A stretch of 64,000 nucleotides of DNA. It comes from CAVSRC01 sp963743015. GTDB taxonomy: Bacteria; Pseudomonadota; Alphaproteobacteria; Rhizobiales; Kaistiaceae. Within the stretch, counting starts at the first letter, position 1; each line of letters starts with the position of its first letter. Shown one piece after another: positions 47,228-54,940 of this stretch. A program made the position numbers and the translations under genes. Location: the NCBI GenBank assembly GCA_963743015.1, contig CAVUOD010000014.1:372001-436000 (forward strand), given 5' to 3'. The notes beneath the pieces are model-generated. The model searched no databases and was not told the origin of the DNA. It saw nothing but the letters and a program-made list of their open reading frames with translations.

Positions 47228-48028
47228 TCAGCGGCTGCTGAAGCGGTTCGCCACCCAGGACAGCCCGGCAAGCACAGCAAGGGTCAGGGCAATCAGCACC
47301 ATGGTCAGCGCCGCGCCGTCGAACACTGCACCGCGGTCGGTGAGAGCAAAGATGCCGACCGGCAGGGTCACCCAGCCCGGCGGATAGACCATGACGGTGG
47401 CGCCGAGTTCGCCCATCGACAGAGCGAAGCTGAGGCTGAATGCGGCGACCAGATAGGGCGCCAGCAGCGGCAAGGTCACGCGCCGCAGACGATAGGCCGG
47501 ACGCGCCCCGAGACTTTCGGCGATCTGTTCGTATTCCGGCGCCAGCCGCGCCAGACCGGCCGATACGGAACCATAAGTGAAAGCCGAGATCAGGATGAAA
47601 TGGGCGATGATGACGATCGCCGTGGTGCCATTGAGCAGGATCGGCGGCTTCGAGAACGCCACCAGCAGGCCGAGGCCGATCGAAACCGAGGGCACCGCGC
47701 TCGGCGCAAAGAAGGCAATGTCGAGGAAGCGCCGCGGCAGCCCGGCGACGGTGCGCAGACCGAGCGCCGCCACGGTGCCGCTGACCAGCGCCACGGCGCT
47801 GGCGCCGAAGCCGGTCATCAGGCTCGCCCACAGCTCGCGGCCCGAGGCGCCGTGGAAGGCGTCGGCGTAATGGTGCAGCGTGAAGTCGCTTGGCCACACG
47901 CCGTTCCAGTGGCCGGCGATGCTGGCGGCGGCGATGATCATAACCGGGGCGCCGTAGATCAGACCAATGATCAGGGCGCCGACGACCCAGATGACCGCGC
48001 GGCCGGAACTAGACCAGACCAGCACCAC
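47228..48028 (-). CDS. phnV: 2-aminoethylphosphonate-type ABC transporter permease (PhnV-like)
   Basis: The 266-residue permease has six spans and the EAA-like loop AESLGARPAYRLRRVTLPLL. The C-terminal segment SMGELGATVMVYPPGWVTLP matches PhnV of the 2-aminoethylphosphonate importer as I know it. The start is GTG 48028 or 48025, overlapping the PhnU-like stop by about 20 bp, with GGGAGGC before it. Its partner ATPase and binding protein are not in this window. Confidence 0.75.
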   Translation of the reverse strand: MVLVWSSSGRAVIWVVGALIIGLIYGAPVMIIAAASIAGHWNGVWPSDFTLHHYADAFHGASGRELWASLMTGFGASAVALVSGTVAALGLRTVAGLPRRFLDIAFFAPSAVPSVSIGLGLLVAFSKPPILLNGTTAIVIIAHFILISAFTYGSVSAGLARLAPEYEQIAESLGARPAYRLRRVTLPLLAPYLVAAFSLSFALSMGELGATVMVYPPGWVTLPVGIFALTDRGAVFDGAALTMVLIALTLAVLAGLSWVANRFSSR

Positions 48029-48848
48029 CGCCTCCCGAGAACCGGACCAGCGCCACGCGATAGAGCGAGTAGAGCGACAGGGACAGGACGACATTGACCA
48101 CCGCGACGACGCAAGCCGTGGTGTAGTCGAACTCCTGGATCGCCTTGTCGTAGATGAGCAGCGGCAGGGTGATGACGCCCTTGGCGCCGATGAACAACAC
48201 GATGCCGAATTCGTTGAGGGTGAGCAGCAGGCAGAGGCTGCCGCCGGCCAGCAGCGCCGGAATCGCCGCAGGCAGGATGATGGTGAGCACGATCCGCCGC
48301 GTGCGGCCGCCGAGGCTGGTGGCGACCTCGAGCTGCGCCGGATCGATGGTCGAGAACGCCGCCAGCAGCGGCCGCATGGCAAACGGCATGTACACGGTGA
48401 CCTCGGCCAGGATCACGCCCCAGGGCGAATAGAGGAAATCGACCGGCGGCAGCGGCAGGCTGAAGGCCTGCATCAGGACCTCGTTGAGAACGCCGGCCGA
48501 GCCGTAGAGGAAGGTAAAGGCGAGCGCCACCAGGAAGGTCGGCACCGCGATATAGGTCTCGATCAGGCGCGCCACGATGCGGCTGCCGGGAAACGGCACG
48601 AAAGAGAGGATCAGCGCCACGACGAAGCCGAGCACGATGCAGCCGGCGCTGGCGGCAAGCGAGATTTCAAGAGTGTTGAAGAGGGCGCTGCGGAACGCCG
48701 CGGTACTCATCACCCGGATGAAATTGGCGAGCGACAGGCCGGCGGCGCCGTTAAGCGCCTCGCCGGCAATCAGGCTCAGCGGGTAGAGGAACAACGCACC
48801 CAGAACGATGAGCGGCGGCAGCACCCACGCGCCGCCCGGAATCTCCAT
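48009..48848 (-). CDS. phnU: 2-aminoethylphosphonate-type ABC transporter permease (PhnU-like), 5' end uncertain
   Basis: This six-span permease has the EAA loop EVATSLGGRTRRIVLTIILP and the PhnU-like stretch LNEFGIVLFIGAKGVITLPL. The ATG at 48848 starts directly at the first membrane segment. Homologues usually have a longer N-terminus, and the sequence upstream belongs to a different, acquired block, so the gene may be truncated. The ATPase (phnT) and binding-protein (phnS) genes that normally precede it are absent. Confidence 0.72.
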   Translation of the reverse strand: MEIPGGAWVLPPLIVLGALFLYPLSLIAGEALNGAAGLSLANFIRVMSTAAFRSALFNTLEISLAASAGCIVLGFVVALILSFVPFPGSRIVARLIETYIAVPTFLVALAFTFLYGSAGVLNEVLMQAFSLPLPPVDFLYSPWGVILAEVTVYMPFAMRPLLAAFSTIDPAQLEVATSLGGRTRRIVLTIILPAAIPALLAGGSLCLLLTLNEFGIVLFIGAKGVITLPLLIYDKAIQEFDYTTACVVAVVNVVLSLSLYSLYRVALVRFSGGGGAGLV

Positions 48849-48878
48849 TGGACGCGGCGCGGCATCTACCCCCACCGT

Positions 48879-49046
48879 GTGAATGCTCGTCTGGACGACG
48901 AGGATTATGAGACGCTGAAAGCGATAGCGCGGGAGGTGCAGCCCATTGGCACACCGTCCGTGACAACGGCGTTGCGTTATCTCATCGCGCGGTGGCGGAC
49001 ACACAACACACTGAACGTCCCGACGACCCACGAGAGGTCCTCGTGA
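48879..49046 (+). CDS. Small ribbon-helix-helix/arc-like protein
   Basis: This 55-residue frame with a GTG start has NARLDDEDYETLKAIAREV followed by TPSVTTALRYLIARWR, a pattern like a ribbon-helix-helix DNA-binding protein (short strand, helix, turn, helix). Its TGA overlaps the GTG of the ATPase gene, so the two are coupled. It could be a copy-control or operator-binding protein of the mobile block. The start lies at the presumed junction with the phosphonate operon. Confidence 0.5.
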   Translation: MNARLDDEDYETLKAIAREVQPIGTPSVTTALRYLIARWRTHNTLNVPTTHERSS

Positions 49047-50107
49047 GAGCCGCCCCATTGAGAAGCGATCCGTATCGCTTTTCGGATGACTTGGTGGGGA
49101 TCACTGCCCAGCAGCTCCTCGAAAAGAACTTCCCGCCCCGTTGGCACGTCATTGACCCATGGCTTCGCAACGGAGAGACAGCAATCATCTGGGCGGCCTC
49201 GGGCGTCGGAAAGACCATGCTCGGGTTGTCACTTGCCATGGCACTTGCCGGTGGCGGCAAGGTTGGCGAGTGGAAGACGCCACGTGCCCTCAATGTCCTC
49301 TATGTGGACGGTGAGATGCACGAGCAGGACATCCAAGACCGCCTAAAGATGCTGGTGGACAGCAAGGCGGTCGAGATCACCGACCCGGACGCCTACCGGA
49401 GGAACCTGAGTTTCGTCATCCGGCAGGCACAGAACCCGGACAAGGAGTTCTACGACCTGACGGATCGTGAGAGGCAGCGGGCGCTCGCCGAACGCTGCAA
49501 GAGACTCGGAACGAAGGTGCTTATCATCGACAACTTCACGACCGTGTCTGATGGCCTAGAAGACGAGAACGCCTCGGTAGCCTTCAAATCCGTTCAGAGC
49601 TTTTTCCTGTCCATGAAGCAGATGGGCATCTCCACGATCCTCATTCACCATTCCCGCAAAGACGGTCAGGCCCTCAGGGGCAGCCAAGCGATGGAGGTCA
49701 CCTTTGAGGTGATCTTGGGGTTGAGCAAGGACCACCTGGGTTCTCCGGGACAAGCTTCCTTCATCGCCAGGTTCCAAAAAAACCGCTCACGCGGTGATGC
49801 ACGTTTGGAGCCTCGACTGTGGACCCTGACGGATAGGGAAGGATGGCGGTTGTCCGACGACGTGCCTGAGGACGCTGCCAAGGACGCGGTGATCCACGCC
49901 GTGCGGTCGCTTGAGTTCGTCAGCCAGACTGAAATCGCCGAGCGGCTCGGCCTAAACAAAAGTACCGTCAGCCGCCGGATCAGCAGAGCGGAGGCTCGCG
50001 GCGATCTGAAGCATAACGAAGCTCATGACTGCTTCGCACAGGCTAAGAAGCTCAGAGATGGAGGTGTCGCCGCCAGCGACCACTACGATATATCTGATGA
50101 CTTCTAG
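49043..50107 (+). CDS. RepA/DnaB-like AAA ATPase with C-terminal helix-turn-helix
   Basis: The 354-residue protein has a RecA-fold ATPase core: Walker A AASGVGKTMLGLS, then VLYVDGEMHEQDIQDR, Walker B KVLIIDNFTT, and ILIHHSRKDGQALRGSQAM. This is typical of RepA-type helicases in plasmids, prophages and islands. A C-terminal helix-turn-helix follows (SQTEIAERLGLNKSTVSRRI). The GTG at 49043 overlaps the small gene's stop; a GTG at 48992 is less likely. Base composition is lower in GC than the flanks. Probably a replication or regulatory protein of a small integrated element. Confidence 0.78.
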   Translation: MRAAPLRSDPYRFSDDLVGITAQQLLEKNFPPRWHVIDPWLRNGETAIIWAASGVGKTMLGLSLAMALAGGGKVGEWKTPRALNVLYVDGEMHEQDIQDRLKMLVDSKAVEITDPDAYRRNLSFVIRQAQNPDKEFYDLTDRERQRALAERCKRLGTKVLIIDNFTTVSDGLEDENASVAFKSVQSFFLSMKQMGISTILIHHSRKDGQALRGSQAMEVTFEVILGLSKDHLGSPGQASFIARFQKNRSRGDARLEPRLWTLTDREGWRLSDDVPEDAAKDAVIHAVRSLEFVSQTEIAERLGLNKSTVSRRISRAEARGDLKHNEAHDCFAQAKKLRDGGVAASDHYDISDDF

Positions 50108-50112
50108 GGGTC

Positions 50113-50143
50113 GGTGACGGAGAGAGCGTAGCTCTCCCTCACC
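50113..50143 (+). other. Long hairpin after the ATPase gene
   Basis: GGTGACGGAGAG (50113-50124) pairs with CTCTCCCTCACC (50132-50143), 11 of 12 positions, around a 7-base loop. It starts five bases after the ATPase stop. There is no T-run, so terminator or RNA-processing signal are both possible. Confidence 0.55.
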
Positions 50144-50225
50144 AGTGGCATCGTTGCAGGTTGTTTTGTCCTAAGCGCAACGCAACCTGCAACGCCTTCG
50201 GTTCTGGATCATGGGGGCGATATCC

Positions 50226-50798
50226 ATGCAGTTTCGTTTATTGATTGAAGGCCCAATCCCTCCTCGTGGGAAGGCCAGTTTGCCCGTCATTCATGGCATC
50301 AGGCAGCGTTTGCACCCGCAACTGAAACGGCTCTGGGACTTTGAGCCGCTTCGAGATCGAAAGGCGAGATGGCTTGTTACCCAACCGTCCAGTCTAGGAG
50401 GAATAGCCATTCTGGAAGAGCGCGAGGGACGGATGTACGCGCCATTGGTCAGCCAGAAGAACGCAATGCACTGCGCTCTAAATGTCCTTCTTCTTAAATC
50501 AGAGGCGCCAGATGCGCTGCTTAACAATCGTGGCGACATCGATAACCGGCTGAAGACGTTGTTCGACGCCCTTCGAGTGCCTTCCAAAAGCCACATGCCG
50601 AAAATCGCTGCGGAAACCTCGAAAGACGAAAACCCTTTGTACTGCCTGCTTCAAGACGACTCTCTGGTGACCGACTTACGCATCCGTTCGGATAGGCTTC
50701 TGACGACAGATGTGCGCAATAGCGTCTTTGCTATCGTCACAGTCCGGTTGCTCGGTTCGCCGTTGACAATGGCAAATATCGACTTGATTGGCACCTAG
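50226..50798 (+). CDS. RusA-like Holliday-junction resolvase family protein
   Basis: This protein of 190 residues has a GDIDNRLKTLFDALRVP segment and a later LLQDDSLVTDLRI segment, which resemble the acidic DxDN...DD active-site pattern of RusA-type endonucleases found in prophages and islands. The N-terminal FRLLIEGPIPPRGKAS also fits that family. The ATG at 50226, with GGGGG before it, is preferred to 50211. Together with the RepA-like ATPase it marks a mobile-element remnant next to tRNA-Gln. Confidence 0.6.
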   Translation: MQFRLLIEGPIPPRGKASLPVIHGIRQRLHPQLKRLWDFEPLRDRKARWLVTQPSSLGGIAILEEREGRMYAPLVSQKNAMHCALNVLLLKSEAPDALLNNRGDIDNRLKTLFDALRVPSKSHMPKIAAETSKDENPLYCLLQDDSLVTDLRIRSDRLLTTDVRNSVFAIVTVRLLGSPLTMANIDLIGT

Positions 50799-50888
50799 CT
50801 GCTACGTCTGCTGCTGTACTAGAAGAATGTACTAGATGCTTACTCTTCTCCCTGACTAACCAATTGAAATTGTTTGGTTATCTATGGC

Positions 50889-50964
50889 TGGCTGGGGCGG
50901 GAGGAATTCGAACCTCCGTATGGCGGAATCAAAATCCGCTGCCTTACCTCTTGGCTACGCCCCA
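50889..50964 (-). tRNA. tRNA-Gln (anticodon TTG)
   Basis: On the minus strand the cloverleaf reads from TGGGGCG (50964) through an anticodon stem GCGGA with loop TTTTGAT (anticodon TTG), the T-loop GGTTCGAATTC, to CGCCCCAG and an encoded CCA. Stems pair fully. The 3' end faces the lower-GC block to the left, the side where an element integrated at this tRNA would lie. Confidence 0.95.
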
Positions 50965-51120
50965 TCAGAGAAGTCGGCGCGGCAAGGTCCGTTCCGGCCG
51001 TGGCTCCGTATATAGGCTCGGTCGGCCCCCCGCAACGCGCGGCGCGTGCCGGAGATTGCCGTCCTTCTGCGGCCTTGCCGGCCCCCGGTGGCAACGTTAT
51101 AAGTCCGCTCCGCCAGGAAC

Positions 51121-51197
51121 CGGAGTGTAGCGCAGCCTGGTAGCGCACCTGCTTCGGGAGCAGGGGGTCGCAGGTTCGAATCCTGCCACTCCGACCA
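51121..51197 (+). tRNA. tRNA-Pro (anticodon CGG)
   Basis: The 77-nt cloverleaf has acceptor stem CGGAGTG/CACTCCG, anticodon stem CCTGC/GCAGG with loop TTCGGGA giving anticodon CGG, the T-arm GCAGGTTCGAATCCTGC and an encoded ACCA end. It reads CCG codons. Confidence 0.96.
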
Positions 51198-51288
51198 CCC
51201 TTCGCCCGCGGGTAGGCCCGTTGAGCAAAGGTCGAGTCATGAGCCGGTTCCCCACACCGTCTGCCGCGCCCTTCTAGGCGCCGCAGCG

Positions 51289-52191
51289 ATGGCCGATATG
51301 GTCTTCGACCGTATTTTCGCGCCCCAATACGGGCAGGCCGTGCCGGTGGCGCCCGGCGTGCGCCGGGTCACGGCACCAAACCACGGTCCCCTCACCTTCG
51401 CCGGCACCAACAGCTACATTCTGGGCTCCGGCAGCGTGGCGGTCATCGATCCCGGGCCGGGCGACGAATCCCATTTCCAGGCGCTGATGTCGGCCACGGC
51501 CGGCGAGACGATAACCCACCTCCTCGTCACCCACGCCCATCGCGACCATTCCACCGGCGTCAAGCGCCTGGCGGCAGCCACCGGCGCGAAGAGCTACGGC
51601 CTCGGGCGCAGCGGGCGGGCGCTGGCAAGCGCGCCAAGGGTCGACACCGGCATCGACGAGGATTTCGTGCCGGATCTGGACCTGGCGGACGGGGCCGTGG
51701 TCGGCGGCGACGGCTGGCAGGTGGAGGCCATCGCCACGCCGGGCCACGCCAGCGATCATCTCGTCTTCGCGCTTCGCGGCAGCGACCTCATCTTCTCGGG
51801 CGATCACGTCATGGCCTGGTCGACCACCGTGGTGGCGCCGCCGGAAGGCTCGATGGCCGACTACCTCGCCTCGCTCGACCGACTGCTGGCGCGGCCCGAG
51901 GACACCTACCTCCCCGGCCATGGCGGGCCGGTGACACAGGCCCACGACTATGTCCGCGCATTGAAGGCCCATCGGCACCAGCGGGAGTTCGAGATTCTCG
52001 CCTCGCTGGCGGTCGGCACGCAGACCATCCCGGCCATTGTCGCGGCGCTCTATCCCGACCTCGACCCGCAGCTTGCCGGCGGTGCCGGCCTGTCGGTGCT
52101 CGCCCATCTGCAAGACCTGATGGCGCGCGGCAAGGTCGTCAGCGACGGCCCGCCGGGGCCGGCCGCCGCCTTCCGGCTCAACCGCCGCTGA
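51289..52191 (+). CDS. MBL-fold metallo-hydrolase
   Basis: The 300-residue metallo-beta-lactamase-fold protein has THAHRDHS (His82, His84, Asp86, His87), GHASDHLVF, SGDHVM and a C-terminal GHGGPV. A winged-helix-like tail (LSVLAHLQDLMARGKV) is typical of the LACTB2-type subgroup, which hydrolyses thioesters or acts on RNA. It overlaps the 3' end of the convergent DUF1499 gene by 14 bp. Confidence 0.88.
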   Translation: MADMVFDRIFAPQYGQAVPVAPGVRRVTAPNHGPLTFAGTNSYILGSGSVAVIDPGPGDESHFQALMSATAGETITHLLVTHAHRDHSTGVKRLAAATGAKSYGLGRSGRALASAPRVDTGIDEDFVPDLDLADGAVVGGDGWQVEAIATPGHASDHLVFALRGSDLIFSGDHVMAWSTTVVAPPEGSMADYLASLDRLLARPEDTYLPGHGGPVTQAHDYVRALKAHRHQREFEILASLAVGTQTIPAIVAALYPDLDPQLAGGAGLSVLAHLQDLMARGKVVSDGPPGPAAAFRLNRR

Positions 52192-52969
52192 CCGCGCTGC
52201 TGACGCCCTGCAGCTTGGCGTCGAGATCCTGGAAGAAACTGTGGATGCGCTCGGCGTCGGCGCCGAGGTCGTGAGCGGCGTTGCGTGCGGCCGAGCGCAT
52301 GTCGACCAGAGCCCCGTCGCCGTCGGGAACGATACGGATGACCACATCCTGACGAAAGCCGAAGATCAGGGTCGTGGCGACTGCCTCGATATGGGCGGTC
52401 TCGTCGGTCTCGGATGGCGCGCGCGCCACCAGGATCCGCCAATGGCGGTCGTCGACGATTCCCTTGGCCTCGTCGTAGACGCGCGCCGTCGACACCGGAT
52501 AGTGGCGCGGGACAATTTCGGGATAGGCGTCCTGCTGCGCCGCGATCTCGTCTTCGCTCGGGTCGGTGATCGTCTGGTCGTCGGGGGCGCGGTCGAACTG
52601 GGCCCGCTCGAATTGCGGCGGATCCTGCGGGTCGGTGGAGATGTCGATCAGGCGCGGCAGGGTGACCACCTGCCAGGCGCCGATCGCCGGAAGCACCAGC
52701 ACCAGCAGGCCGATGATCAGGCCGCGGGTGGCGGCGCCGGCGCCCTTGCGCCCGTCGCGCCAGATGCCGGAGAAGGCGGCAAGCGCAGTGATGGCTGCCA
52801 GCGCGGCCAGCGAGAAGCCGAGCGCCATGACCGCATAGGTCGGGGTCGCGGCGAGCATGCCGGCGCGATGGCCTATTGCCGCGATGATGAGGACGGGAAC
52901 CGAGAGCGCCGCCAGGCGCGAGCTGACCGCCGCCAGCCGAGACCGCCTTTCGCCGAGTCGCGAGGTCAT
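52178..52969 (-). CDS. DUF1499 family membrane-anchored protein
   Basis: The protein of about 263 residues has three hydrophobic N-terminal segments (VPVLIIAAIGHRAG, VMALGFSLAALAAITAL, GLIIGLLVLVLPAIGAW). A soluble DUF1499 domain follows, starting at LPRLIDISTDPQDPPQF and including VDMRSAARNAAHDLGADAER, the best-conserved part of the family. Function is unknown. The ATG at 52969 is chosen; an upstream GC-rich extension to 53035 is possible. Confidence 0.82.
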   Translation of the reverse strand: MTSRLGERRSRLAAVSSRLAALSVPVLIIAAIGHRAGMLAATPTYAVMALGFSLAALAAITALAAFSGIWRDGRKGAGAATRGLIIGLLVLVLPAIGAWQVVTLPRLIDISTDPQDPPQFERAQFDRAPDDQTITDPSEDEIAAQQDAYPEIVPRHYPVSTARVYDEAKGIVDDRHWRILVARAPSETDETAHIEAVATTLIFGFRQDVVIRIVPDGDGALVDMRSAARNAAHDLGADAERIHSFFQDLDAKLQGVSSAVSGG

Positions 52970-53169
52970 GCCGGCACTCCGGAAATGCAGCGGGAACGGA
53001 CGGTCACAGAGAACCTTTCGAAGGAGCCGCGCCATTCAAGGCAGAACCGGCGAGCCTGTCCAGACGCCATGCGGTTGCGGAGGCATCCGCTGAGGCAGAT
53101 ATTCGCGGAGGTCAGGCGTGTGACGCAAGAAATCGGCGAGATTGCGAAAGCCGCAGCGAGGAGCCGGCG

Positions 53170-53583
53170 ATGTCAGACAACGATCAGTCCCCTCCCACCC
53201 CGGAACCGGGGCCTTCCCCGTTCGATGCCATCAGCCCCTATCTCCATCCCGGCCGTGAGAACGTCCTCGCCAACTACGTTCTCTACCTGGCCGGCCTGGT
53301 GCCGGCCTTCGGCGTGGTACCGATCATCGTCGGGTTCGCCCTCGCCCTGATCAACCGGCCGAAAGCGACCGGAATCTGGGCCGAACACTATACATTCCAG
53401 GTGCGCAGCGCCGGCATCGGACTATTATATGTCGTCGTTTCGGGGATTCTGGTGCTGGTGTTCGGCCTCGGAATCGTCCTCCTGCTGATCACGGCGGTCT
53501 GGTGGATCGTGCGCGCGATCAGGGGGCTGATGGCCGCCAGCCGGACGGAAGGCATGCCGGATTCCCGGACCTGGAGTTGGTAA
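53170..53583 (+). CDS. DUF4870-like small membrane protein
   Basis: The 137-residue protein has a proline-rich N-terminus and then three membrane segments (VLYLAGLVPAFGVVPIIVGF, IGLLYVVVSGILVLVF, GIVLLLITAVWWIVRAI), with EHYTFQVRS between the first and second. The pattern fits the DUF4870/TIC20-like group of small inner-membrane proteins. Function unknown. Confidence 0.78.
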   Translation: MSDNDQSPPTPEPGPSPFDAISPYLHPGRENVLANYVLYLAGLVPAFGVVPIIVGFALALINRPKATGIWAEHYTFQVRSAGIGLLYVVVSGILVLVFGLGIVLLLITAVWWIVRAIRGLMAASRTEGMPDSRTWSW

Positions 53584-53719
53584 GTGTGATCGATATCAAT
53601 GCGGTGCCGTAGCAATTCGGTAATCAGACGGTGCCAACATGGTTTCGCCTTAATCGGCGACCAGAGACGCGCCCCGGTGGCAGGTGCCGCCGGGTATTGA
53701 ATGAAGACGAGACACTCCC

Positions 53720-53902
53720 GTGAAGCGCAATAATGAATTCGTCGAGCTCAGACCGTTCCGGTCCCGGGCCGACGACGCTCTCGAGCATTCGCTCGAAGCC
53801 AAGTACCGCCGAATTGCCATTCCCGAATTGGCGGAGATCGTGCAGCAACAGCAGCAGGCCAGCGATCCGGCGACCACCGGCGACGACAAACAGCTTGGCT
53901 GA
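53720..53902 (+). CDS. Small hypothetical protein
   Basis: A 60-codon frame with GTG start, rich in charged residues and ending with a glutamine run (VQQQQQASD) and an acidic tail. It has no recognised motif. It lies between the DUF4870-like gene and a lysE remnant. The plain codon use and amphipathic helix (DDALEHSLEAKYRRIA) make it possible, but it is not secure. Confidence 0.35.
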   Translation: MKRNNEFVELRPFRSRADDALEHSLEAKYRRIAIPELAEIVQQQQQASDPATTGDDKQLG

Positions 53903-53906
53903 GCTT

Positions 53907-54055
53907 TCATTGCGGCGCTGACCACGCCTCGCCCACCAGGCGGTTGGCGAGGGCCAGCATCCACCCCCGATCAGCGTGTCGAGGATCTGCCGGACTTTCG
54001 GCCGGGCAGAGAGCGATGTTGCCTGCCGGGCGCCGTAGGTCAGGCCAAAACCCAC
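53907..54055 (-). pseudogene. LysE-family exporter, C-terminal remnant
   Basis: Read on the minus strand in two frames, this piece gives GFGLTYGARQA, ARPKVRQILDTLIG, then, after a one-base shift, MLALANRLVGEAW and a stop. It aligns with the last 45 residues of the intact LysE exporter at 56777-57412 (YGLGYGARLAAPIFARPRAW, then QVLDILIG). Only the end of the gene remains and it is frameshifted. The DNA is roughly 70% alike by eye, so it is an old paralogue rather than a fresh copy. Confidence 0.7.
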
Positions 54056-54150
54056 CTTGCCAGGGCAAGACGCACCCGGCGCCAGGAACAGCAGTGCCGG
54101 CGCCGGGTCCCTTTTGCATGGCCGCGGCTGCGCCTTTGCCGCCCCTTCCG

Positions 54151-54820
54151 CTAGGCGCCTGATTCGCCCGGAGGGGTCGTGCCCGCCGGCGCGCTTGCGC
54201 CGTAGCGCAATCCATCGACAAGCAGGGCAACCATGCGCCGCGACTGGCCGGGCGCCGCCAGATGGGCCGAGCCGCCGAGGACCGCGGCCGCATTCAGCAA
54301 TTCGTTCGCATCGATATCGGCGCGCACTTCGCCCGCCGCGGCCGCTGCATCGAGCAGCGACTGGAGCGCGGGTACGAGGCGTTCTTCGAAATAGACCGGC
54401 AGCGACTCATAGGCCGGATCGCCGGAGTGCAGGGCCGCGCCGAGCCCGCGTTTGGTGGCTACGAAATCGACGAAACGCTGCATCCATGAGGCCAGCGCCT
54501 CCCCGGGGCCGTGTTCCGCCGCCAGGATAGATGCGGCACCGGCGCAGGCATCGACCTCCTTGCGAAAGACCGCGATGATCAGGTCCGAACGCTGCGGAAA
54601 GTGGCGATAAAGGGTAGCCGACGCCGACACCGGCCTTGTCGGCGATCTCGCGTACCGGCGCATCCACACCTGACTTCGCAAACACGGCCTTGGCCGCCTG
54701 GAGAAGCGCATCGGTATTGCGCTGGGCGTCGGCGCGCACACGACGATCGCCGACCTCGCGCGCCCCGCTGTCGCGGGCGCGCTTCGGCCCCTCCGGGTTC
54801 TTTTTCACATCAGCCGCCAT
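54151..54820 (-). pseudogene. TetR family regulator with single-base frameshift
   Basis: From the ATG at 54820 the frame gives a TetR N-terminus (AQRNTDALLQAAKAVFAKSG, then VDAPVREIADKAGVGVG). At about 54617 it shifts, and the rest (TLYRHFPQRSDLIIAVFRKE.. to the stop at 54151) continues in another frame. Deleting one base (plus-strand A near 54617) joins GVGVG to TLYRHFPQR exactly as expected for the family. The repaired protein would be about 222 residues. It is divergent from the SDR gene, with two operators between them. Confidence 0.8.
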
Positions 54821-54837
54821 TTCCGCCCTTGAAAAAC

Positions 54838-54874
54838 GGAACGTTGTTCCATATTAAACCGGAACGTCATTCCG
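54838..54874. promoter_or_regulatory. Paired TetR-type operators
   Basis: GGAACGTTGTTCC (54838-54850) and CGGAACGTCATTCCG (54860-54874) are two related palindromes with centres about 23 bp apart, roughly two helical turns. They lie 17 bp upstream of the TetR start and in front of the SDR gene. The sites probably let the TetR protein repress both directions. Confidence 0.65.
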
Positions 54875-54940
54875 CTTGAGCCCCTATTTAGCGTCACCGG
54901 GCGGGCTTTGCCACCATCGAAAGACGACAAGGAGATGTCC

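Noticed and set aside
48879..50107. RHH-like protein plus ATPase as a toxin-antitoxin pair
   Set aside because: The partner is a RecA-fold ATPase with a helix-turn-helix, not a known toxin fold, so a replication or regulation pair is more likely.
50815..50836. TGTACTAGA repeated twice 13 bp apart near tRNA-Gln, as a possible attachment site
   Set aside because: The repeat is short and local, does not match the tRNA 3' end, and no second copy was found at the other edge of the acquired block.
53907..54055. Recent duplication of lysE flanking the TetR/SDR/AKR cassette as direct repeats
   Set aside because: By eye the two sequences are only about 70% alike, which is too diverged for a repeat made by the cassette's insertion.
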